From assembly GCF_018847375.1 (NCBI RefSeq), contig NZ_CP072036.1, positions 2,046,001-2,110,000 of the forward strand: a stretch of DNA of 64,000 nucleotides. Direction: 5' to 3'. The notes below the pieces were generated by a model that ran no database searches, had not been told where the DNA came from, and saw nothing but the letters and a program-made list of their open reading frames with translations. Position numbers and translations under genes: made by a program. Every line of letters begins with the position of its first letter. Position 1 is the stretch's first letter. Below are positions 24,912-32,446 of this stretch, piece after piece. The DNA comes from Akkermansia massiliensis. GTDB taxonomy: Bacteria > Verrucomicrobiota > Verrucomicrobiia > Verrucomicrobiales > Akkermansiaceae.

Positions 24912-25442
24912 TTACATGTCGTTGGTTATTGATTGCAGAATATGCTTCTTAACCCGCTTCCAGTTGTGGCAGGCCAACGTTCGAATCCCGGAATCCGACT
25001 GGCTGATCAGGATGCCATGCGCTGCCTGCTCCCGTTCCAGAACGGTGCGGCGTTCCTTCTCGGTGAGAGTTCCGGGATGAACGACCTCGACGATCACAGG
25101 CGTCATCTTCCCGTCGGGGAAACAAACCATGCACCGGTGCTCTACCGTTTCCATTCCGTCCGGCCAGGCAATGGCTCCGGCGCTTTGCACCTCCTTCAGG
25201 GAATGCCATTGAAATCCTTCCGATGAATCATTCCCATGGCAATCCGGATGACGGCAGTCCGCGCAGCGGTACCCCAGCGGCTCTCCGCATAAATCGTCCA
25301 CCAGAACCTTGTGTCCGACAGACAGCCCTCCCTGACGATCGGCCTCCAGACTCTGGACGACATAACGGTGCATGGCCCGTTCGACGAGCATCAGTTGATG
25401 GCCTCCGCACTGGGGACAGGTGAACTGGATGATACTTTTCAT
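24912..25442 (-). CDS. Zinc-ribbon protein of unknown function (176 aa)
   Basis: From MKSIIQFTCPQCGGHQLMLV, the protein has three paired Cys/His sets: CPQCGG at 9-14, CADCRHPDCH at about 81-90 and CMVCFPDGK at about 126. These probably bind two or three zinc ions. The C-terminus contains ERRTVLEREQAAHGILISQS. It starts the minus-strand operon that runs through two membrane proteins, the GYF protein and the ankyrin lipoprotein. A GGAGATAT sequence upstream could be the ribosome binding site for a start at 25457 or 25442. Divergent from the HTH-kinase pair, 139 bases away. Not recognised as a named family. Confidence 0.65.
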   Translation of the reverse strand: MKSIIQFTCPQCGGHQLMLVERAMHRYVVQSLEADRQGGLSVGHKVLVDDLCGEPLGYRCADCRHPDCHGNDSSEGFQWHSLKEVQSAGAIAWPDGMETVEHRCMVCFPDGKMTPVIVEVVHPGTLTEKERRTVLEREQAAHGILISQSDSGIRTLACHNWKRVKKHILQSITNDM

Positions 25443-25581
25443 TGCCGGCATCTCGTTTACATTGCCTGTATATCTCCTTTTTACGATTTTAGTCAACCTG
25501 AAAATCTCACTTTAATCTCAAAAATAGGGATGTTATATAACCGTATTGCCATTCCTGAGCGATAGTGCTACATTCCGAAAC

Positions 25582-25938
25582 ATGGCGGGAGTGAATCAGG
25601 ATGAGTTGAAAATGAATGTCAAGCTGTGGCTCAAGGCCAACGGTTTCGACTACGCATGGCTCGCCGAACGATGTTTCGTGACGGAAGCGACCGTCCGCAA
25701 CTGGATGGCGAAAAAGCCCATTCCCGCCGCCAAGGAACATATCATCCGGGAACTCATCAAGCAGCTCCCGCTGACTCTCCCGAGCCGGGTGCAGGTGGAA
25801 GAGGAGACGCTGATTACCCTGAAGCTCGACCCGGATACCCGCAAGGTTCTTGAGAAAAAAGCCTTTGCCCAGGGAAAAACCCTGAAAGAGTTCCTAGCCG
25901 ATGAAGTGCCGAGGCTCGGCAATCCCCCGCTTGCCTGA
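25582..25938 (+). CDS. HTH DNA-binding protein upstream of the kinase
   Basis: About 118 residues. MNVKLWLKANGFDYAWLAER followed by CFVTEATVRNWMAKKPIPAA fits a lambda-repressor-like (XRE/Cro-type) helix-turn-helix with recognition helix TEATVRNWM. A C-terminal part, LKLDPDTRKVLEKKAFAQGK and TLKEFLADEV, resembles a ribbon-helix-helix tail. The start could be MAGVNQ (25582) or MNVKLW (25612). The stop lies only 4 bases before the kinase start, so the two are one operon and this is probably its regulator or a partner that receives the kinase signal. Confidence 0.72.
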   Translation: MAGVNQDELKMNVKLWLKANGFDYAWLAERCFVTEATVRNWMAKKPIPAAKEHIIRELIKQLPLTLPSRVQVEEETLITLKLDPDTRKVLEKKAFAQGKTLKEFLADEVPRLGNPPLA

Positions 25939-25942
25939 TTGT

Positions 25943-27529
25943 ATGGACGCCTCCGGCTTCGCATTGCCTCCGGGATCTCTGCTGGGCAATTACAAGTTGC
26001 TCAAGGCGCTGGACCAGGGAGGCTTCGGCATCACCTACATCGCCTGGGACAGCCAGCTCAGGCGCAACATTGTTCTCAAGGAATGTTTCCCCCTGGGGTT
26101 GTGCAGCCGGGATTCGGATACGGGAGAGATCATCCCGTTGCCTCATACGTCCCGGCAGGCTTACCGGACGGCTATGGATTCACTCCGCAAGGAAGCGCAA
26201 ACGCTGGCTTCCCTGAACCATGAACGCATCGTCCGGGTCTACGACGTCTTCGAGTCCCATGGCAGCATCTTCTATGTGATGCCGTGGCTGGAAGGCGGTT
26301 CGCTGCGGGAACGTATGGACGAAGCCGCTTCCGGGAAGAGCACTATAACCCTGGAGCAAGCCGCCGAGTGGCTTCTGCTCCTGCTGGGTGGTCTGGACTA
26401 TCTGCATGGCAAGGGGATCTACCACCGCGACATCAAGCCCGGCAACATCCTCTTTGACGAACGGGGGTTGCCTGTGCTGATCGACTTCGGGGCGGCGCTC
26501 AACAAGCCGGAAGTGACCTGTACGATTACTCAGGGAGAATTCTCGTACGCCTACGCCTCCCCGGAACAAATCACCGGGAAAGGAGCAATCGGCCCATGGA
26601 CGGATTTCTATGCGTTGGCCGCTACCTGGTACGAGTTGATCTCGGGAATTTCCGTCGAACCGGCCGACAGGAGGCTGATGCGGGATGAGGTCGTCCCGCT
26701 CTCGGGCATGGCTCTTTCCCAGCCATGGCCCCGGGAATTGCTGGCATCCATTGACAGGAACCTGCGGCTCAGTCCTGAAGAGCGTTGCCAGACAGCCGGT
26801 CAGTGGAAGGAATGGCTGCAACAGGGGAAGGCCGGAGGATTACGGAAAACGGGAGCTTCCGGAAAATCCGTTTCCTACGCAGTCACTGTTGCCGTCATCA
26901 TTCTCGCACTTGCCGGCGTATGGCTATGGCAACAATCGTCCCGGACTGATACTTCTCCATCCGCGTTCAATACGGGCGGTCAATGGGCCGCCAGGCCATC
27001 TCAGGAATTCAAGGACGCCCTGTACAGAAAAATCCGAACCTACTACAAACTGGATGACTACCTTGGCAAGGCGAAGGAATACGAACGAAAAGTCGAGACA
27101 GTGCAACGCCAGTGCCTCAAGGAGATGGATGAATTGAAACAGGAGCTGGAAAAGGAGATATTGTCCCTTGCGACCTACAATGACGCCATGGATTACCTCG
27201 ACATCATCGGGAAGAGATATGATGCATTGATGAAAAAATGGGGGACAACCTGTGATGAACTGAATAAGGGGTATCTCAACGAAGTCATCTTGCCCCTGTC
27301 AAATATCACTGATAATGTCATTGCCGCCTATCCGGTTGGAACCAGGGAGGAAGAACTATTGCTCCCTGCCATGGAAGACAGGATTCAGAAAGAATGCAAT
27401 GATGCGCTAGTGGCAGCGTTTTTCTGGGAATTGAATGATGTTATCAGTAAGGACTCCACGGATCAAATGAGCTTCCTGATGAACATGGCACAGAAACGGG
27501 CACAGGAATTACCTGTTTCTCAAGAATGA
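25943..27529 (+). CDS. Membrane-anchored Ser/Thr protein kinase (Hanks type)
   Basis: About 528 residues from MDASGFALPPGSLLGNYKLL. The kinase domain covers residues about 14-290: glycine loop LDQGGFGITY, lysine IVLKECFP, catalytic loop GIYHRDIKPGNILF, metal-binding VLIDFGAAL and an activation segment with ASPEQ. All catalytic residues are present. A single membrane segment (VAVIILALAGVWLWQQ) at about 317-332 is followed by roughly 190 extracytoplasmic, helical residues without PASTA repeats or another known sensor (a segment YNDAMDYLDIIGKRYDALMK). The kinase presumably phosphorylates cytoplasmic targets in response to a periplasmic signal. It is preceded by a small HTH gene and lies beside the Sel1/ankyrin/GYF cluster. 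Confidence 0.9.
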   Translation: MDASGFALPPGSLLGNYKLLKALDQGGFGITYIAWDSQLRRNIVLKECFPLGLCSRDSDTGEIIPLPHTSRQAYRTAMDSLRKEAQTLASLNHERIVRVYDVFESHGSIFYVMPWLEGGSLRERMDEAASGKSTITLEQAAEWLLLLLGGLDYLHGKGIYHRDIKPGNILFDERGLPVLIDFGAALNKPEVTCTITQGEFSYAYASPEQITGKGAIGPWTDFYALAATWYELISGISVEPADRRLMRDEVVPLSGMALSQPWPRELLASIDRNLRLSPEERCQTAGQWKEWLQQGKAGGLRKTGASGKSVSYAVTVAVIILALAGVWLWQQSSRTDTSPSAFNTGGQWAARPSQEFKDALYRKIRTYYKLDDYLGKAKEYERKVETVQRQCLKEMDELKQELEKEILSLATYNDAMDYLDIIGKRYDALMKKWGTTCDELNKGYLNEVILPLSNITDNVIAAYPVGTREEELLLPAMEDRIQKECNDALVAAFFWELNDVISKDSTDQMSFLMNMAQKRAQELPVSQE

Positions 27530-27660
27530 CGATGCATCAAGAATCCATTGTCAATAATAGGTGACAGAGGATCAAAAAGTGTGGGAATAGAATGCTGACG
27601 CGTTCTTTCGGAAAAAACACACCACACATCCCCAAGCTTTTAACGGCCTGGAATTGAAAA

Positions 27661-28725
27661 TTACTTGCGGCCTTTCTTGTTCTCCAGCCTTTTGATATTC
27701 TGCTCCAGTTCTTTCACATAATCCTGTTCCGCCTGATGTTCCGCCTCCAGCCTGCGGCGTTCCTCATAGAGCCGGTATTGCCCCCGAACATGCGTCTGGG
27801 CCTGCTTCTTTGACCGCTGCCCCTTGCCTTTCAGTACACGCCTTCCCATGAGACGAAGCAGTTCGTTAAGCTTGTCTTCCCACTCATGCAGGAATATCTC
27901 ACGGCGGTTCTTTGCCTGATCCTCGACAAAGTCCAGGCACAGGGAGGTCAAACGATTGAAATCGCTGATTTCTTCCTCGTTAAGGTAGTTCTTTGCGACC
28001 GTAACATCACTGACATGGATTCGGTCTCCAACCCAGCTGGTCAACCCCATGTTGGGCGCTGATGCGTCTGCCCGCATCATCATCAATTCCGCAGCACTGT
28101 GTCCGGTAATGGCATAGTGCAGTTTGTTCTGAATCGAGCTGAAAAACTCCGTCGTTTCCTTTCCGGACGGCACATAGTCAGCCGCCATGGCAAAAACATC
28201 CTTGATGCGCAGGTACATGCGCCGTTCGCTGGCACGAATGTCCCGAATACGCTCGAGCAATTCATCAAAATAGTCCGGCAACGGTGTCGTTCCGGGAATC
28301 GGCGGGTTCTTCAAGCGTTCGTCATCAATGGCAAACCCCTTGATCATGTATTCCTTCAGGCGCTGGGTCGCCCATATGCGAAATTGAGTGCCCCGTATGC
28401 TATTCACCCGGTAACCGACAGAAATGATCATATCGAGGTTGTAGAAGATAACAGAACGTTTCACCTGTCGTTCCCCTTCGAATCGAACTGTAAAGAAATT
28501 CTTTACAGTTCCATCCTCTTGAAGCTCACCTTCTTGCAGGATATTCGCAACATGCTGCCCGATGTTCTGTTTACTTGTCTGGAACAGTTCAGCCATCATC
28601 TGCTGAGTCATCCACAACGTCTCATCATGGATGCGAAGATCCAGACGGATTTTGCCATCCGGAGAAGTATACAATAACAACTCTCCGGGAACCGGGGTTT
28701 CATCTTCTGTCGGCAGATGGGTCAT
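27661..28725 (-). CDS. RhuM-family protein
   Basis: 354 residues. The RhuM signature spans residues about 20-140: KIRLDLRIHDETLWMTQQMM, AELFQTSKQNIGQHVANILQ, VIFYNLDMIISVGYRVNS and IRGTQFRIWATQRLKEYMIK. The C-terminus is helical and highly charged, ending in a Glu/Lys coiled-coil (EQNIKRLENKKGRK). RhuM was named from a Salmonella pathogenicity island; related genes lie on many mobile elements and near restriction loci, with no agreed function. The N-terminal part contains a helix-turn-helix-like MAELFQTSKQNI element. It is monocistronic here and convergent with the kinase gene. Confidence 0.87.
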   Translation of the reverse strand: MTHLPTEDETPVPGELLLYTSPDGKIRLDLRIHDETLWMTQQMMAELFQTSKQNIGQHVANILQEGELQEDGTVKNFFTVRFEGERQVKRSVIFYNLDMIISVGYRVNSIRGTQFRIWATQRLKEYMIKGFAIDDERLKNPPIPGTTPLPDYFDELLERIRDIRASERRMYLRIKDVFAMAADYVPSGKETTEFFSSIQNKLHYAITGHSAAELMMMRADASAPNMGLTSWVGDRIHVSDVTVAKNYLNEEEISDFNRLTSLCLDFVEDQAKNRREIFLHEWEDKLNELLRLMGRRVLKGKGQRSKKQAQTHVRGQYRLYEERRRLEAEHQAEQDYVKELEQNIKRLENKKGRK

Positions 28726-28976
28726 ACCTTGTCTTCTTTTCGATCAATCCATATTGCAACCCGAATAACAGCAGTCATTCTGGAACAACAAGCCCAATGG
28801 AGTATAGCAAAACCGGCATGCATGCAAAGCTCAAAGCTCACATCGTCCGACGACTTTCATCAAGAGGCATCATTCCGATGGGAAGATTTCTTGAAACAGC
28901 TCTGACCGTTATTTTAGAAAAATGCATAAACTTGAAATAGTGGAGATAACACCATTCATGTTGTGGGCTATCTAAA
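28726..28976. other. Intergenic region with a possible small ORF
   Basis: About 250 bases. A plus-strand frame ending near 28940 contains MHAKLKAHIVRRLSSRGIIP and MGRFLETALTVILEK, which is protein-like but has no ribosome binding site, so I leave it uncalled. The rest is the upstream region of the RhuM gene. Confidence 0.3.
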
Positions 28977-29004
28977 AGAAAGCCCTCCATTCGGAAGACT
29001 TTCT
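28977..29004 (-). terminator. Intrinsic terminator after the vWA gene
   Basis: agaaagccctcc (28977-28988) pairs with ggaagactttct (28993-29004); all 12 positions pair on the minus strand, two as G-U. TTTTAG follows. It ends the kinase-vWA transcript. Confidence 0.65.
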
Positions 29005-29017
29005 GATTTCACCTACT

Positions 29018-29812
29018 CTATACCTGCCACACATCTTCCGGGAGCGGAGTCAACGATACCCCGTCGCCCGGCACGGACATGCTGACCATGCGGGCACTCC
29101 GGCTCAGCCATGCGAATAGTTCCGGGAACTTCTGCTCATTGACCTGCATGGGAGCACGCCCCGGGCTGATGCTGGAAAGCTCCGACAAGTCAACGCGTCC
29201 AATACCGAAGACGAACGCGCTCAGCTTACGAGAAGTTGAGAGTTCCTTCAATCGTTCTTCCAGCTCCCGGTGCCGGGCGCTGGTCGGAACCCCGTCCGTC
29301 ATCACGACAAGCCAGGGCTGGTAGAATTCCACCCCGTGTGCCCGGTAGGTACGCTTGCGGCTGTCGAGTTCAGCTAGAGCCAATTCGACGGCTTCACCCA
29401 GGAGCGTTTCATTCTCCTGTGACGTGGAGATCTTCAGGCCTGTGTCAGATTCCCGGATCGGACCGAACTCCTTTACTGTTGCTACCGTACGGGCGAATGT
29501 GATCACTGCTACGTCAGCGGCCAGCTTCGCCAGAGGATCGGCCAGAATCTCGCTGATGAACCGTTGAAGGCCGGCATTAAGTTCATCCATCCGGGTGACG
29601 ATATTGTCTCCCGTGACGATATTCCAGTTGATCCCGTCAGAATACTCCTGACGGAGGATGTGTTGGTTGTCGCCCCGGACAATGCCGTTCATACTGCTGC
29701 TGGCATCCAGCAGAAAGAGAACGGGAAGCCGGGCGTTGGTGTTGTTGCCGAACTCGCACATGGCGGCGAGTTGTTCCTGTCTGGTTGGGAGTATTGATGA
29801 TGATATAGACAT
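29018..29812 (-). CDS. vWA-domain protein, TerY-like
   Basis: 264 residues. A von Willebrand A domain occupies about 28-235 with a complete metal-ion-dependent adhesion site: LPVLFLLDASSSMNG (DxSxS), a central Thr region ISTSQENETLLGEAVELALA and WLVVMTDGVPTS (TDG). It is the closest in form to TerY, the vWA component of tellurite/chemical-stress and phage-defence-associated clusters that pair it with a kinase and a PP2C phosphatase. It lies 12 bases after the atypical kinase gene and is cotranscribed with it. No phosphatase gene is present nearby. Confidence 0.85.
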   Translation of the reverse strand: MSISSSILPTRQEQLAAMCEFGNNTNARLPVLFLLDASSSMNGIVRGDNQHILRQEYSDGINWNIVTGDNIVTRMDELNAGLQRFISEILADPLAKLAADVAVITFARTVATVKEFGPIRESDTGLKISTSQENETLLGEAVELALAELDSRKRTYRAHGVEFYQPWLVVMTDGVPTSARHRELEERLKELSTSRKLSAFVFGIGRVDLSELSSISPGRAPMQVNEQKFPELFAWLSRSARMVSMSVPGDGVSLTPLPEDVWQV

Positions 29813-29824
29813 GGTTTATTCGAG

Positions 29825-31048
29825 TTAATGGTTGATGGTTGTATTTCGGGAGGCCTGATTCAATGCGCTACGACGCCGTATGCAGAGCCTGCACAGGGGG
29901 CGAGTATGAGATTGCCGTAAACGCCGGGCGACATCGTCAGGAGCCTCCCGGAAACGAATCCCGCAGTCCGCACAGATGTTGGATGTCATCTGTACCAGCA
30001 GACTTCGGGGTGGGCAGGGACGGTCGTACAGAAGATCCCGGTACATGGGATGATCCCTTCCGCCTCCCGGCTCCATATCCCTGAGGTATTGCAGCAAACA
30101 ACGCGCCAGATACCCCGGCATGGCGCGTGGACGCAAATCGTGACGCTGGACACAGGTAAGATTGTGACCGAGTGCGTCGCGGAGCTTGCGGGGGAGATAC
30201 GACCAGACATAACGTCCGGGGGTATCGGGCGGGTAGAATCCCGCTGGAGGTCTGTACGAAGCAAACGGGTATGGCAGTGCACCCTTCCTGGCGGCTTCCC
30301 GCATGTCTCCTTCTCCCCCTTGACGGGCGAAGGGAGACAGGCCGAGCGTCAATGTCATGAAGAGCAGGACGGACAGGGCGTAGGTATCGTGATTGCAGGT
30401 ACGGAGAAAGTCTCCCAAGTTGCCGTGGAGCTCCGGAGCCAGGAACCGTTCCGTGCCGACAGAACAGGGATAGTCTTCGATCTGAAAACTGTCGGCATCA
30501 GTCCAATGGACGGAGCCATCAGTAGAAACCAGCACATTGCCGGGATGCAGATCGCCCAGAACAACACCGTAACGGTGCAGCGTGTGGACGGATGCCGACA
30601 AGTTCAGGCATAGCCTGGTCAGATCGTAACGGGTCCATGAGGGGAATTGTTTTTTCAGCAGCTCCGCATGAAACGCGAACGCCCCGAGCGGAACACCGTC
30701 CGCCCGGGGCATCAGTACGCCGACAAAGCGCCGCAGTTCGTCGTACAGGATCTCACGCGGCCACGCCACGCACGGGGAACGAATAGGCCGGGAACATATC
30801 AGCCGAAGCTTCTGCTCACGCCAACGCATCCGTTGGTTCGGATGGTAGAGCTTGGCTACGAGTGGTGATGCCGATGCGGCATGGGAAGTGAAGACGGAAC
30901 CTTCACCTCCTTCCGCAATGGGTTTTCCCAGAACGATTCGTTTCCCACGGTCTGAGAACAAAACATCCCCGGTCGAGTACTTCCTGCCATTGCCGCAGAG
31001 CGTTTCATCCAGCCGCCTCTCCTGATGGTGGAGTGTGTAGATAGACAT
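29825..31048 (-). CDS. Atypical protein kinase with C-terminal zinc ribbon (TerY-P type)
   Basis: 407 residues. A kinase fold is recognisable: glycine loop GKPIAEGGEGSVFTSHA at about 41-57, lysine PLVAKLYHP, catalytic loop VVLGDLHPGNVLV (HRD replaced by GDLHPGN) and WTDADSFQIE (DFG replaced by DAD). The Asp residues needed for catalysis remain, so activity is plausible. A C-terminal segment CADCGIRF and CRLCIRRR forms a zinc ribbon. This architecture matches the kinase partner of TerY-like vWA proteins. First gene of a two-gene operon; inverted repeats at 31058-31079 in its short AT-rich leader may control it. Confidence 0.8.
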   Translation of the reverse strand: MSIYTLHHQERRLDETLCGNGRKYSTGDVLFSDRGKRIVLGKPIAEGGEGSVFTSHAASASPLVAKLYHPNQRMRWREQKLRLICSRPIRSPCVAWPREILYDELRRFVGVLMPRADGVPLGAFAFHAELLKKQFPSWTRYDLTRLCLNLSASVHTLHRYGVVLGDLHPGNVLVSTDGSVHWTDADSFQIEDYPCSVGTERFLAPELHGNLGDFLRTCNHDTYALSVLLFMTLTLGLSPFARQGGEGDMREAARKGALPYPFASYRPPAGFYPPDTPGRYVWSYLPRKLRDALGHNLTCVQRHDLRPRAMPGYLARCLLQYLRDMEPGGGRDHPMYRDLLYDRPCPPRSLLVQMTSNICADCGIRFREAPDDVARRLRQSHTRPLCRLCIRRRSALNQASRNTTINH

Positions 31049-31057
31049 AAATTAACA

Positions 31058-31079
31058 CAATATGTTGATATTGTATCAA
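31058..31079. promoter_or_regulatory. Overlapping inverted repeats upstream of the atypical kinase
   Basis: caatat(31058-31063)/atattg(31068-31073) and ttgata(31065-31070)/tatcaa(31074-31079) overlap in the AT-rich leader 10-31 bases before the kinase start. They look like an operator for a dimeric repressor. No candidate regulator is adjacent. Confidence 0.35.
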
Positions 31080-31190
31080 TTATATATAACTCGCAAGATT
31101 TCCGTTTTACAAGGCAGCCAAATGAGCCGTTCATTGTGTGATTCTTATGACAGAAATACCTTGTAAAATAAGGCTAAAAACGGGTTGAAA

Positions 31191-31209
31191 GTGTACACAC
31201 TTTGTACAC
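31191..31209. repeat. gtgtaca inverted repeat beside tRNA-Leu
   Basis: gtgtaca (31191-31197), five bases, tgtacac (31203-31209): perfect 7-bp arms. It lies about 90 bases beyond the 3' end of tRNA-Leu, where arm-type integrase binding sites of integrated elements are usually found. A related motif lies about 107 bases beyond the 3' end of tRNA-Arg (60742-60754). Confidence 0.4.
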
Positions 31210-31258
31210 AGATTGGGGCCGTTTTATAGAATTCGCGCCTATTTCAGCACAAAAAAGA

Positions 31259-31291
31259 AACCCTCTTCAAGTTGTTTACTTAAAGAGGGTT
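31259..31291 (-). terminator. Intrinsic terminator of tRNA-Leu
   Basis: aaccctctt (31259-31267) pairs with aagagggtt (31283-31291); on the minus strand a T-rich run (TTTCTTTTTT) follows. It lies 5 bases past the tRNA 3' end. Confidence 0.8.
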
Positions 31292-31296
31292 ATTGA

Positions 31297-31381
31297 TGGT
31301 GCGCCTGACAGGAATCGAACCTGCACGTTTTTCAACACCAGATCCTAAGTCTGGCGCGTCTACCAATTTCGCCACAGGCGC
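31297..31381 (-). tRNA. tRNA-Leu (anticodon TAG)
   Basis: 85 bases including encoded CCA. The acceptor stem GCGCCTG pairs with CAGGCGC; the T-arm has GGTTCGATTCC; the anticodon loop reads CTTAGGA, giving anticodon TAG within the stem CCAGA/TCTGG. A long variable arm (TGTTGAAAAACG) is typical of tRNA-Leu. The accessory region lies on its 3' side, the usual side for element integration. Confidence 0.95.
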
Positions 31382-31487
31382 GACGAATCGTGGGCGCACT
31401 CTGCCATACCGTGACCTGGCGTTCAAGATTAAACAGGAGGGGCTTTGTCTTTGACATGCCCCAGGGCTGCCCGTATGGTGGCGGCCT

Positions 31488-31940
31488 ATGAAACTGTTAA
31501 TTACCCTGTTGAGTGTCTGTCTTCTGGCCGCGTCTCCCCATTCACGGGCGGATGTCAGGCTGCCCAAAAGCACTTTCACCACGGACCGGATGGAAGAGGC
31601 GCTGAAAACGGCGCAGGAGCAAAAGAAGCCCGTGGCCTATCTTTATACAAACACGGCCACCACCTGCCCGCTGGCCGCCGGCGTGACGGAGGGGTTTCTT
31701 GAAGCCGTGGGAAAACGGTGCGTGCTGGTTTATCTCCCGGTGAAGGGAGGCAAGTCCACGGTGGCCGCTCCCGTGAAGGAGGCCCTGGAAAAGGGCAAGT
31801 TTTGTCCCAAGCTGGTGCTGACTGCCAGCGACGGCTCCGGGGCGCAGTGCTTTACGTATGAGGCCTACCAGGCGGATTCCAAAAAAGCGGCGCGCGAGAT
31901 CAAGAGGCAGATTATTGCCCTGGCTAAAAAGCAGTCCTGA
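31488..31940 (+). CDS. Secreted thioredoxin-fold-like protein (150 aa)
   Basis: A signal peptide (MKLLITLLSVCLLAASPHSR, AD) precedes a domain that resembles a degenerate thioredoxin fold: KKPVAYLYTNTATTCPLAAG (one Cys near the active-site position instead of CxxC), then RCVLVYLPVKGG, CPKLVLTASDGSGAQCFTYE. Loss of CxxC makes a classical disulfide oxidoreductase unlikely. It is the first core-chromosome gene after tRNA-Leu and is convergent with a small membrane protein. Function unknown. Confidence 0.75.
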   Translation: MKLLITLLSVCLLAASPHSRADVRLPKSTFTTDRMEEALKTAQEQKKPVAYLYTNTATTCPLAAGVTEGFLEAVGKRCVLVYLPVKGGKSTVAAPVKEALEKGKFCPKLVLTASDGSGAQCFTYEAYQADSKKAAREIKRQIIALAKKQS

Positions 31941-31979
31941 ACCGGAGGACGGAACATTCCGGGCGTTCCGCAGGGCAGT

Positions 31980-32360
31980 TCAGCCCATGATTTGCGCCGG
32001 AAAGGGGAATATTTTCACAAACAGGAAATCCAGCATTCCCACGCACAGGGCGATGCAGATGGCCTTTTTGGGCGACAGGCGGGGAGCCGTCTTCAGCCAG
32101 ATGACGATTCCCGCGTGGACCGCCAGGGAGATGCCCACGGACCACCAGAAGAACGGAATGCCCGTCATGGCAAAGAGCGCCGCCAGCGGATAGGTGAACG
32201 CCAGGAAGATTTTCATGATGGCTTCCCATTCATGTCCGCGCACCATCATCAGTTGCTTGGATAGAAGGGAGACGTACAGGCAGGAGGGGACCACGACGCA
32301 CAGGATGAGGGAGACGAACCCTTTTTTTGCATACCGTTCTTCCTGCGTGGGAATGTACAT
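31980..32360 (-). CDS. Small polytopic membrane protein (126 aa)
   Basis: After a polar N-terminus (MYIPTQEERYAKKG) there are four hydrophobic segments: FVSLILCVVVPSCLYVSLLS, IFLAFTYPLAALFAMTGIPF, VGISLAVHAGIVIWL and ICIALCVGMLDFLFVKIFPF. No family recognised. It is divergent from uvrB, with 86 bases between the starts, and convergent with the thioredoxin-like gene. Confidence 0.75.
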   Translation of the reverse strand: MYIPTQEERYAKKGFVSLILCVVVPSCLYVSLLSKQLMMVRGHEWEAIMKIFLAFTYPLAALFAMTGIPFFWWSVGISLAVHAGIVIWLKTAPRLSPKKAICIALCVGMLDFLFVKIFPFPAQIMG

Positions 32361-32446
32361 GCCGCATATACTGGGTCAGCAGGGGGGAATTGTCAAACAT
32401 TGTCCTAGCCCGGCGGGGCGGGGGGATTATACTGGCTTCCTCGCGT

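Noticed and set aside
1..31258. Integrase, relaxase or type IV secretion genes that would prove an integrative conjugative element
   Set aside because: I looked for tyrosine/serine recombinase and relaxase motifs and found none, so I call the region accessory DNA and leave the transfer mechanism open.
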